Below, one piece after another: positions 31,797 to 42,272 of a DNA stretch of 64,000 nt. Where the stretch lies: contig NC_090253.1 of NCBI RefSeq assembly GCF_037325665.1, positions 13,413,773 through 13,477,772 of the forward strand. The letters run 5' to 3'. The notes under the pieces are model-generated. The model did no database searches, was not told the origin of the DNA, and saw only the letters and a program-made list of their open reading frames with translations. Within the stretch, counting starts at the first letter, position 1; every line of letters begins with the position of its first letter. This DNA comes from Littorina saxatilis. Lineage: Eukaryota; Mollusca; Gastropoda; Littorinimorpha; Littorinidae. The position numbers and the translations under genes are program-made.

Positions 31797-32269
31797 GAAA
31801 GAAAGGTTACATGCAAATGATTGGTATTCTGACCCTTCATTGGCTGGTCCTTTTTACACAGGTACATAAAATGTTATAAACTTCATGTAAAATTAAGTCC
31901 TACTGAAAATGTTTCACATTGGTAATTAAATTCAAAGGCGATATAGCCCGTTATACATGTAATACAATTCTACTTAACTTTATGACTGCACATGCGCTGT
32001 AGTCATTCTGCTATGGCCGGTGTTTTCATAAGCCTATCATCTTACAAGCTATCAACATACATAATTGTCTCTGTTGCCTCCCTTTACATAATAACCCGAA
32101 CATCATATCACACCAAAGAAAATATCAAATGTTCCCAATCAAGAGGGAATTCTGTGTAGGAAAATCCTTTTTGTGATCTGACATCTGTCCTCCAGTGATT
32201 GGTCCATGGGTTTGGGTGTTATAGTTGTGCCAATATTATCTTGGTTGTGCTGGATGTCAGTGCAGCAAA

Positions 32270-32521
32270 TGTGACCCTCCACCACAGAATGATTCGAATG
32301 TCACCATGCGCGGTTCTGCGCAAGGCCTAATATACATCCGGGGGGTGTCAGGTATTAATGTGAGGGTCACCTTAGTCACAGGCTAATAACTCAAAAGGTT
32401 TGTGCTCTTTTCTAAAACCGTTTTCACCACTGGATAGAGTATAAAAAAACTTTAAGAAAATATAAAAAAATAAAAATCATGCAAAGGTGACATGCGACTC
32501 ATTCTGTGGTGGAGGGTCACA
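32270..32521. mobile_element. Family F MITE, whole
   Basis: Ends tgtgaccctccaccacag and ctgtggtggagggtcaca, 252 bp, opposite orientation to the copy at 22714. 31797-32269 and 32522-33048 hold nothing recognisable. Confidence 0.88.
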
Positions 32522-33048
32522 TATTTGATTTTGCTTTACAAAATACAATGTTAACGGTAGAATAGGGCCGGCCGGGCAGTCATCAAGTTAAGGCAACTCG
32601 AACAGTGAGATCGATAGCGCCCGTCATAGAGCAAAAAAGCTATGAAGGTAGATAACGGACCCCCATGCTCGGGAGCTCACGACTATAGCCTTTGAAGTAA
32701 AACTTTCTCATCTTTGCATTGGCCCATTTGACAGTTAGCCTGTTATCGTAAACAATAAAGCGCTTTACTGCAAATTCCTTATTTCAGGTTCGAATTGCAT
32801 CACAAGAAACAATTTTTGAAAACTGTTTTTATCTTTCAAATTTCTTTTTCTTTTTCTAAACACTTTTTTTCCGTGTATTTCCTTCTGTTTTCTTCATTCC
32901 AAAGCTTTTGAGTGGTGTACGTGTGCAAGATTGAATCAATCAAGGAGTTCCTTGAAGTTAAACGGTTTTTCAGAATGACCTTTTCTATGTTCAATAACAT
33001 CGGCTTTTAGGGAAAGCCTGATCACCATTAATTAGTGCCCCAAAGACA

Positions 33049-33593
33049 TTTAAAGGTGGTCGTCTACATTTTTGCTTTTTTTTCTCAATAAACTTATGAT
33101 TAGATTTCGCCAAAAAGTTATGTTAGATGATGAATGAACTATGGGGAAAAAATGTATAGAATAAAATACATGTATATGTAAAAAAAGTTTTTATTTTTGA
33201 GAAGTGTTAGTAACACTTCCAATGTTTTGATTTCCATGTGCAGAGAGCATGTGCTTTGACTATAAATATCAACCAATCAAATTCATGTCACTATGCTGAC
33301 AGCCACACCCACACAATCACAGCAACAGTTTGACATTGGGTATTGGAGCGCTCTCCATGATTTTTTTAAAACGCAATGAATGCATGGTATTCGAGAGGAG
33401 TTTTGCCCTCGGCATTTGCCAAAATAAGGATATCCTACTACGCAGAATTACTAAATGAATTTTCAATCGGCTACCCTGGCTTCGTCCTTCCTGATCGAAG
33501 AGGGGGGTATTTTTGATATTTGTAGGGAATAGACTCAGTATTTCAAAGGTAAAATGCCGATTTCTGTATAAAAATGTAGACCGGGACCTTTAA
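33049..33593. mobile_element. TIR-bounded element K
   Basis: tttaaaggtggtcgtctaca and tgtagaccgggaccttta are inverted ends. Non-coding interior. A poly-C run of about 27 follows (33619-33645). Confidence 0.65.
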
Positions 33594-33897
33594 GGAGAAA
33601 ACTGTCCCACACAAAAAGTCCCCCCCCCCCCCCCCCCCCCCCCCCACAGCAATCGGTGGAACTAAAAGCAATGCAGCAACAAAAGCAGAAATTTTAACTT
33701 GATAAAATTACAACAAATGTTAACAATTTCTTTTTGTGTATTTTCACACAAAAAAAGAAAAAAACCCATTTTTGGTTAACTTGATTCCTGATTTTTAAAA
33801 TGATGTATTTATATATATGTGCCTGAAAACCTATTTTGAAATGTATATATAATTAGAGTAATTTCACTCTCTTGCTATAAATAATTCATTCAATTCA

Positions 33898-34947
33898 TTA
33901 AAGGCACAGTAAGCCTCCCGTAAACCATCACAGATACGGTCAGGCTTTTACACACAGTACAAACAGCCTTTCATTTAAACACTCACCGATTGAGAACATC
34001 CTAGGTGCCCTCCGTAAAGAGCGAACAATTTTCAAAGAATTTATTTGTGCGTGGTTTATCTTACCCCTGAGCCATCGTGAACCCGCGTGATCGAGTTTTC
34101 CTTTTTCACAATGTAGTCGTCAGTAAGTTATTTGAATGCGACTCGATGTGAGCTTATTTACAATAGCACGTTTTTATGCACGAAACAAACGGCTGTGGTT
34201 CACAAGTACTCTAGCGATGGCTTTTGACTGTTGAGAGGAACGGCGATATGCACTGATAAACCGTCGTCTGCTACGACCCTTGCGTGACCCTGCTTCTGGG
34301 CTTTTCTTTTTTCAAACTTTCACAACTTCGAATTGTACTGATCTTGTCTTGATGAAAAAAGAATTCTTTATGATCAAAGAATGTTTGTGTAACAAGCTGT
34401 CAATTTATTATTTAGATTTTAAAAGTTAGGTCTAGCGCAAAAACGCACCACGGTCCAAAAACATTCTGATAATCATCGATCCACGGCTATCGCCAGTTTA
34501 CATCGATAGAAGGAGACCCGAAGGGAAGTAACTCATTTTTGACATGAGTTCAGGATGGGTCCAACAAATGTTCGAGACAATCTGCAAAATTAATTCTTTA
34601 AAAATTGCTCGCTCTTTACGTAGGGCACCTAGGATGTTCCTGTTTGGTGAGCGTTCAAATGGAAGGGTGTTTGTACTGTGTGTAAAAGCCTGACAGTATC
34701 TGTGATGGTTTACGGGAGGCTTACTGTCCGGGAATATTCATAACAGCCGTCCAGCACCAAAACGAGGCGCCATTGTTGTTGAACTAAGTCCACGAAAATA
34801 AATTCTTTGAAAATTTCTCACGCTCGACAGAAAGCAGCCAGGATGTTCCCGTTTGGTGAGCGTTCAAATGGAAGTATGCTTGTACTGTATGTAGACGCTC
34901 GGGGAGCTCTGTGATGGTTTACGGGAGGCTTAATTACCGTGCCTTTA
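33898..34947. mobile_element. Large foldback element L with a repeated right arm
   Basis: The left end ttaaaggcacagtaagcctc pairs with two right-end copies: about 34600-34730 (ending gggaggcttactgtcc) and about 34810-34947 (ending gggaggcttaattaccgtgc). The middle is unique. No coding frame. Confidence 0.8.
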
Positions 34948-35249
34948 ACGGCAGCAAGTAAAGCTGTTGTTGTTTTTTTCAAATAGAGAAAACTAATTGA
35001 TCATTAAGTTGTAGACGAGGCTCGAGGGAGAAAACAAGAAGTGAATTTTTGTCGCAAAACACCATTACCAAAATATCAAAATTCCACAAAACTTTGAGGA
35101 GAAGGACCAAGAAACCTCCCCCACCCCCACCCCACCCCCCCGGCTCTTGAAAGAGAGATGCCTGACAGCTGTAAACTGTCCTCCCCTTTTAAATCAGCAT
35201 AAACAAAACATAACAGCAAAAAAATGCACACACTGAACATCAATGTAAA

Positions 35250-35759
35250 AAAGAGTGCCAAAAGTGCTTCAAAACGAAACTATAGTCCATTATTCCCAAT
35301 CGGTTACCATCATCATTTGGCTCACTATGCCAAAGCTTACGTATGTAAGGAAATTACGTCCCTTGAAGGGGCCGTCAGCAGGAGAGAGAGAAAAAAATGC
35401 ACCGCTTTTCAAGCAGCTCCGGGCTATTTACCCTTCACGCAGGTATGTCGATTTCACACATTTTCTGTCTGAAGACAACCAAACACCTGTTTGTTTGAGT
35501 TATGGTCTTCGCTCGCGAAAGCCCCAGCAAAATGGTTTTGTATCGACCGGGCCAGTTTCTCGCTTGTTGTCGAAACGTAACGATGTCAACGTGAAGCCTG
35601 TAGCGCTTCGCGTTGCAGACGACTTCTGCCCTGGTGGGGTGAATGGCCGCTCGTGCTTTGGCCTATTGAACCGGTACCCTATTGAACCGTTCAGTGCCCC
35701 TGTTGCTGTTACGATGCGCACTATCAGCCGGCGCGAGGGAAATTACGCTTAGTGCCTCG
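35250..35759. other. CpG-richer stretch with a chance-like open frame
   Basis: A 165-codon open frame (35255-35752) without a recognisable domain. It may be promoter-proximal sequence for the exon candidate at 35760. Confidence 0.3.
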
Positions 35760-35994
35760 GGTCAATAGTCTCAGTCAGTCAGTGGCCGTACGTGCCATGA
35801 AAAAGGCCTCTATTATTTCGGTCGTGTCGCTGTGTGTGTGTTGAGTGGTCGGTGGCAGTGCAGCGGGTGTTGTGTTCTATTTGTGTGTGTGTGTTGCCTC
35901 TTATTTGTGGTGGCGATGAGTGAGTGTGACTGACCTTCTCAAAAATGGGACTGCACAATCCTTCGGATAATTTCATTCTGGTCAAGCGAAAAAG
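35760..35994 (+). other. Possible distant 5' UTR exon of the ABCG gene with short upstream ORF
   Basis: This is a CpG-richer stretch than its surroundings. ATG 35945 opens MGLHNPSDNFILVKRK and meets a donor-like AAAAG|GTAGTC at 35995. Spliced to 55207 it would read three more codons and stop, giving a 19-codon upstream ORF before the true start at 55285. The join is inference only; the exon could belong to another transcript or be chance. Confidence 0.25.
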
Positions 35995-36006
35995 GTAGTC
36001 TGACTC

Positions 36007-36008
<2 letters not shown>

Positions 36009-36054
<46 letters not shown>
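36009..36054. repeat. (CT)n microsatellite
   Basis: About 21 CT units just after the donor-like site at 35995. Confidence 0.95.
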
Positions 36055-36055
<1 letters not shown>

Positions 36056-36137
36056 AGTCTCTCTGGATGACTCTATATCTCTCTCTGTCAGTTTTCAAAT
36101 TATCTATACTTTAGTTTACATACATTATTGATCTGTT

Positions 36138-36380
36138 AGGCCAAAAAAAAAATAGGTCTGTTTACGGTAACATAGGCCAAAAAAATAGGGTCGGTAGGTC
36201 GGGATTTTTTTTATTTTTTTTTTTCCCCAAAAAACCATATTTTTACGTTATTTTGCAAAAAACCCACATTTTTTTATTTATTTTTTTTTCCCAAATGCCA
36301 AAAAAAAGTCTAGGGTCGCGCGAAAAAAAATAGGGTCGGTCGGGTTACCGTAAACAGACTATTTTTTTTTGTTGGCCTTA
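36138..36380. mobile_element. Family E palindromic MITE, uninterrupted
   Basis: aggccaaaaaaaaaataggt and gttggcctta, with tctgtttacggtaac at both ends. Best reference copy for the family. Confidence 0.85.
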
Positions 36381-36454
36381 TCACTGTCTTGACACAGATA
36401 CTGTGAAACAAGTGAACTGTAGAGGGATTGATCTCATTAGGTAATCTTGAACTT

Positions 36455-36888
36455 TAAATTTTAATGTGTTAAATTCATAGCTCAGAATCCAGCGGCATTC
36501 TTTACTTATTTTTAATACACTGTCACGGGGCAGCCAAAGAACATTAATTTTGACGTGAAATTAATTGACGGATTGAGCTCCAAACTTAAACATAATTAAT
36601 TAATTTGGTTGTTTGATAAACGAAAGTGACTGGAGAATAGCTACGTTGTCATCTAAGGGACATCACTAGGGCAACGGGAGTTGCCTCCCCTGTTGCCGCT
36701 TACGATAATTCCTTCTTTGATGCATAAAAACGAAATGCATTCCGAGCATTTGTACAGTTCATTCCATGACTCCAAAGGGATCTAAAATGATCGACTTGTT
36801 CTGCTTACAAATGCAGGTTCTGCAAATTTGAAGGCTTTAAATGCCTCTGAATTCTGAGCTATGAATTTAACGCACTAAAGTTCAACAT
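36455..36888. mobile_element. Family G palindromic MITE
   Basis: Second full copy of the element at 6648. 36889-37442 holds no recognisable feature. Confidence 0.85.
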
Positions 36889-37442
36889 CGCTCATTATTA
36901 TGGTGGAATGCAAAATAGGTTAATTTAATTATACAAAGGTTGGAAATTTATCACATATATATATATAAATGCACGCTTTGTTGCAAACTTAATCCATGCT
37001 TATTGTTTGTGCATTTTAGTGCAGCTTAAATTTTATGACACCAAATTCAAGGTCCAATTTCATTTTTGAATACGTACAGTATCATCAATCTTTGTTTGTT
37101 GAGTTTGTCATTAATTAGACGTGCTTGTACCTCATTTCATTGGTTGTGAATCAAGGTTCATTTGTAATTAAATCAGGAATATGGGTTTAGAATGTGACAG
37201 ATTCTGTGATTGGTCAGATGACTGATTTAGAGCTTATCATGGTTGCAATTGATGACTGACCAAAAGCCTCATTGAAGCCTGATGGAGCAAAGCAACTGGG
37301 CTTCAATTAGGCTTTGAATGGACGTCAATCGACCATGATAACCGAGAAGTTTCAAATGGAAGCCTATAGTATAGATGTCGGTGTTACCAAACTTGGTTCT
37401 GCTTTCATGCGATTGCAACCATTTAAGGCCAAAATTATGATC

Positions 37443-38409
37443 AGGCAAAAAAAAAAAAGTCTGTTTACGGTAACATAGGCAAAATAAATAGGGTCGGTAG
37501 GTCGGGATTTTTTATTTTTTATTTAAAAAAAAATGTTTCCCAAAAAATTATATTTTTAACCCTTTCGCTGCCAATCAAAACTTGCGTATGTGCATTCCTG
37601 ACTGCCAGGGAATATTGGAGTTCGGGGTGTAATAATTCACAAAAAATTCTAGCTCCAAACTGGCAGTAGGTAGGTAAGTAAAACCTATGTTATTGTTAAG
37701 GGAAATTGAACCAAGAATCTGTTTTTAGTGTCTAATCATGGAAATAATAATTAGTTTGGCTTATAATGATGTTTAAATATGAACTTTTGAAAAATCAGTC
37801 CGGCGCATCTTCCGGTGCCTGTGGATCAAACACAGGTGGCTGTTTTGCTTGCTCCAAGAAAGGATTATAATCACTATCATCTACCTGTTTCCAACGAATC
37901 GTCCGAAAGAAGATCTCCCCCTTCCCCTGTCAGTATCCATAATCATTTGCACCGCCTGTAGCGTCAGTCCGGCTTTGTTTTTCCCTACTAGGGCCCGGTC
38001 GACTGTCACGCGTTAGCCATTTTGACGAGTCGAGATTTCTCTCCCCTACCCTGTCGCCAAGGCCAAAAATAGCCTTCAGACGCAAAACCGCGTCACCATT
38101 TATGTTTATTCATGAGAATGAGGTATCCTACCAAGCCATTGGCTGCTATTTGTGTGTCAGCAGTGACATAGCATTTCTGGAAAATCCCGGAACGGAGAAG
38201 ACGAGTTAACCCGTCTTAAGGCGCTGCGGCCGCACAAGCGCATGACGGGTATACCCGTCCTAAGGCAGGCAAGTGGTTAAGTTATTTTGCCAAAAAACAA
38301 AGAATTTATTTATTTTTTTTTTTCCCAAATGCCAAAAAAAAGTCTAGGGTCGCGCGAAAAAATAGGGTCGGTCGGGATACCGTAAACAGACTTTTTTTGT
38401 TGTTGGCCT
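37443..38409. mobile_element. Family E MITE split by a 724-bp insertion
   Basis: The two halves (37443-37556, 38281-38409) join to the family E pattern. The insert is the next entry. Confidence 0.82.
37557..38280. mobile_element. Insertion M inside the family E MITE
   Basis: Ends ttaaccctttcgctgcc and ggcaggcaagtggttaa; contains gacgggtatacccgtcc. Related by ends to the 118-bp insert at 43087. Confidence 0.75.
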
Positions 38410-38552
38410 CATCACCTTGAAGTTTCAAATCGAAGCCTATCAGTGTGTAATTATTTATTCGCTAATTTATTGATGGACCTGAGCTTTTTTTTTAATTTGC
38501 AAGAAGTTAAACTTGAAACTATGTTCAATACATTTGTAACTTTAATTGCTGA

Positions 38553-39409
38553 CAGGGCTCCCCATAGCACGCGTCCCTGCGTCCTATACACACTAGAAGC
38601 TGAAAACATGTACTAGAAATCTATGGAGGGGGTCCCGGGACGCACTAAATTTCCTTTATCATGCGTACCGTAGATACCAATTTCAGATTGCAATCACTGT
38701 TGCGTACCTGAGGTACGTAACGGTTTTCAGACTATATGTCTCGTGCAAACACCAATGTCAATTTCATGCGCGAAGGAAAGAAGGTTGAAAGCCATGCAAA
38801 AGTAGCTGTGCCCGGCAAGGTTATGTACTTAAAACAACTCTACACTGTATGAAAAAGTGGGTCAGACGGGGCCCCGATGGCTCAAACCCCGGAGAACTGG
38901 TGTGTGGTTTACGCATGCTAAATTAGGACCCTCTAAAATTCTGCAGTGGGGGTCCATGGACCCTCTAAAATTCTGCATTGGGGGTCCATGGACCCTCTAA
39001 AATTCTGCATTGGGGGTCCATGTACCCTCTAAAATTCTGCAGTGGGGATCCATGGACCCTCTAAAATTCTGCATTGGGGGTCAATTGGACCCTCTAAAAT
39101 TCTGCAGTGGGGGTCCATGGACCATCTAAAATTCTGCAGTGGGGGTCCATGGACCCTCTAAAATTCTGCATTGGGGGTCCATGGACCCTCTAAAATTCTG
39201 CATTGGGGGTCCATGGACCCTCTAAAATTCTGCATTGGGGGTCCATGGACCCTCTAAAACTCTGCATTGGGGGTCCATGGACCCTCTAAAATTCTGCATT
39301 GGGGGTCCATGGACCCTCTAAAATTCTGCATTGGGGGTCCATGGACCCTCTAAAATTCTGCAGTGGGGGTCCCGGGACGCACTACGAGGAGCGGCCGTGG
39401 GGAGCCCTG
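38553..39409. mobile_element. TIR-bounded element N with an internal minisatellite
   Basis: The ends cagggctccccatagc and gtggggagccctg pair. A second direct motif tcccgggacgcacta flanks the minisatellite at 38633 and 39369. Confidence 0.75.
38927..39372 (+). repeat. 32-bp minisatellite, about 14 units
   Basis: The unit ggaccctctaaaattctgca plus (t/g)tgggggtccat is itself bounded by ggaccc/gggtcc. Units are very similar. Confidence 0.95.
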
Positions 39410-39693
39410 TGCTGAGTGAATTACTTTGTACTGCTTTTCTGCATGCATCATGGTTTCAACGTTTTAACAGTTTGTTTGTGGACAAATACTGTATGACAAG
39501 AATAAATTGAGTGTCAAGCAGCTTCTGTAGCAAACATTATTCCCCCCTCTGCTTCTTCACCTCTGTAAACTTGTAGGGCTAGTTATTTTTCGATAAACAC
39601 CCAGCAACCAAACAAATAACGAGCCAGCAACAGCCTAAATCCTCGATAGCGCAATGGGTTGAGAAGCTGTTCTGTGTCGGTACTACTTTTGCG

Positions 39694-39968
39694 ACTGAAA
39701 AGTTCCGAACGCGCTAATGTATGAAGTATACATCTCTGGAGCAAACAATACAAACATACCACATTTAAAATTAACAACTACAGGCTTGAACACATGAATC
39801 TCAGTTCGCGCTCATGAAAAATGCGAGCTTCACTGAAAAGTTCCGAACGGGCTAATGTATGAAGTATACATCTCTGGAGCAAACAATACAAACATACCAC
39901 ATTTAAATTAACAACTACAGGCTTGAACACATGAATCTCAGTTCGCGCTCATGAAAAAGCTCGCTGAA
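39694..39968 (+). repeat. 138-bp tandem duplication
   Basis: actgaaaagttccgaac through gttcgcgctcatgaaaaa is present twice. The second is followed by an inverted piece (gctcgcattttt). 39969-40590 holds nothing recognisable. Confidence 0.88.
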
Positions 39969-40599
39969 GCTCGCATTTTTCATGATCCGCTAACTTCGAC
40001 CATTATTTTTAATAATCACTGAGACTCGGCATGTAACCTCTAGTTTACATATTGAAGTAAACTATACAAGATATTTTCCTGTCCTTTTTTGGGAGGGGGG
40101 GGCCCCAGGGTTGCAGGTTTTGTTAATATACTATGATGAGGAACCACAATTAATTTAGCTGGAGACATGCTAAATTAAGTTCCCTGCAAAATATTGTGGT
40201 CTAGGACCCCTTCAATGTTGAGATATGTTAATTTTCATTTTGATCTGGATCGTCCTATTTATAGATTTGGCAACACATGTAACGTTGATGCAAGGGAGCT
40301 AACACCGCGGCTTTGTTGACATCCTCACTTTTTCAGAGGCTAGAACAAGCTGTAATGCATGTATTATGGTCCGCGCATGGTGACATATCGTCATTATATG
40401 GTCTTATGGTGCGTTTGACATCGATTATGGGCAAACTACACTTTGTAAACACGGGAGCGCGTACATATGCCTTTAACGTCTTTTTACGTGTTTATTTTTT
40501 TTTTAAACGCTTCCTTAGTTTACTTAAAATTATTTAGCACATGTTTTTGACCTAGATATATTGAAACTAAATAAAGTATACTTGACTTCATATATATGT

Positions 40600-40800
40600 C
40601 GTGCCGAATTCACGTAATTGCCGATTCCGCGTAATAGGCAACATTTTGCCCATTTCGCGTAATCGGCAAAACGCTGCCCAATACGTGAAATCGGCAGCGT
40701 TTTGCCGAAATCGCGTAAAGGCCTCTAAAACTTGCCTAATTCGCGAATTCGGCAGCCGATTACGCGTAATGGGCAAGTTGACCATTACGCAAAATCACCA
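40600..40800. repeat. Cluster of degenerate cgcgtaatcggcaa motifs in both directions
   Basis: The motif and its inverse occur about ten times in 200 bp (ccgattccgcgtaat, ttcgcgtaatcggcaaa, aaatcggcagcgttttgcc). Confidence 0.8.
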
Positions 40801-40975
40801 ATAGTGAGTTTAGAAGCGCTCGCGAAGCACTCGGCGAGCGGCTTTGGTATATATGCTCGCCCACCGCGCGCCGCGTAATCCAAGATGGCGGCGGTGTTTA
40901 CTCTGCGATGCCGTGTAGCGTGTTGCGATCTTCTCGGCATGGTTTTTTTACGTAATCCGAGGAATCCACCGCTTT

Positions 40976-41116
40976 TCAAGGTTCAGGGACTACCCCAGCT
41001 AAAGTTTCCATCATGACTACGTTCTCTTTGACGATTTCACTGACGGAATCGTCTACTAGTTTAAGAAGTACAACTTTTTTCATATCTCGCTGCAATCGTG
41101 CTTTCTTCGTCGCCAT
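40976..41116 (-). CDS. Possible short coding exon on the minus strand, unrecognised
   Basis: ATG 41116 opens MATKKARLQRDMKKVVLLKL and 26 more residues to a stop; a donor-like GGG|GTAGTC lies just before the end. The residue mix looks protein-like, perhaps the start of a transposase-type gene. No partner exon found. A + strand ATG at 40885 in caagatggcggc opens another 43-codon frame. Low confidence in either. Confidence 0.25.
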   Translation of the reverse strand: MATKKARLQRDMKKVVLLKLVDDSVSEIVKENVVMMETLAGVVPEP

Positions 41117-41221
41117 CGTGAAGCGATTTGCCTCGTTGCATAGACCAATCCAGAGCGACTTTTCTCTGAGCGGGCTATTGTGATTCTGAGCAACGCATGG
41201 CTGGGTGGCCTTGTTTATAGA

Positions 41222-41402
41222 CACGGACCTTCTTCCCAGGGGTCATTGACCCAGTTTTAGCTATGAGAGGTGGTTCCCCTTTCATATGAGAGGAAACACT
41301 TCCTGCAACCGGGTCAGTGACCGAGTTTAACCTATGGGGAGTTTAACCTATGGGGCGGTCTCTTTGATGTCTTGAGAGGAAACTTGGCCAGGGTAGTACA
41401 TG
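41222..41402 (-). repeat. Repeat X, reversed copy
   Basis: Shares aaactcggtcactgaccc, caggaagtgtttcctctc and actgggtcaatgacccctgg with 14047-14300 and 30186-30435. Confidence 0.82.
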
Positions 41403-41603
41403 CACCCAGGGACCCACCAGAACTGGTGGACACCATGAAATCGGAGATTGATCGGAGATTGATCAGAATGTACATGTACATGCTTTTACACGACTTTTTA
41501 AATTTTACTTCTAAAATTGTGACAGTAAAGTGAACATTTGAACTATGCCTCTCTATGGATTATATTATGAAGCTGTTGAAAACATGCAGAGATTGTATAT
41601 ATA

Positions 41604-41850
41604 TGTCACAGGGGAAACTAGAATTCAGTAGGATCCGGAATCCTACTAGTAGAGACTGGAATCTCAGTTTCTACTAGTAGATACTGGAATTCCAGTCTCA
41701 ACTGGACTTTTTCAAGTTCAAACTGGAATTCCAGTATCTACTAGTAGATACCGGAATTCCACTTACAACTGGATTTTTTCCAGTTGAAAGTGGAATTCCG
41801 ATATCTACTAGTAGAAACTGGAATTCCAGTTTCAACTAACAGCCAGTTCA
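41604..41850 (+). repeat. Left terminal inverted repeat of the Ginger1-like element
   Basis: The arm is built from repeated ctactagtag palindromes alternating with ctggaattccag palindromes, so it can fold on itself as well as pair with the right arm. The outer 30 bp match the right end with only two or three differences. Confidence 0.88.
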
Positions 41851-41875
41851 TGTTGGAATTCAGTTTAAATTGGAA

Positions 41876-42187
41876 TTATTTGAAAACTGAAAAAGAAACT
41901 GGGATCATATCCACAGAGAGGGTTCAACTTGAAAACAAAGCTTAGATGTGACAATGACTTCTTCACGTGAATCTGAGTTGTTGTTGCAAATAAAGTGACC
42001 AATGTTCTCCAGCCAGAGTAATATGGAAATTGGAATTATTTGAAAACTGAAAAAGAAACTGGGATCATATCCACAGAGAGGGTTCAACTTGAAAACAAAG
42101 CTTAGATGTGACAATGACTTCTTCACGTGAATCTGAGTTGTTGTTGCAAATAAAGTGACCAATGTTCTCCAGCCAGAGTAATATGGA
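41876..42187 (+). repeat. 151-bp direct tandem duplication in the transposase 5' region
   Basis: The sequence from aaattggaattatttg to ccagagtaatatgg is present twice in a row with almost no change (41876 and 42027). It ends about 90 bp before the start codon, so it likely duplicates part of the promoter or 5' UTR. Confidence 0.9.
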
Positions 42188-42272
42188 ACAACCGAGGCCC
42201 TTCTATTCACAGTGAGTCTTGATCAGTTGATCAGAGTGAAGTGTCAGTGACAGACAGCAGTCAAGATTGAAG

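Noticed and set aside
35255-35752. A 165-residue protein gene
   Set aside because: No recognisable domain, no convincing splice context; a GC-richer region favours chance open frames.
41600-41603. TATA as a 4-bp target duplication of the Ginger element
   Set aside because: The right flank reads tttt, so the pair does not match.
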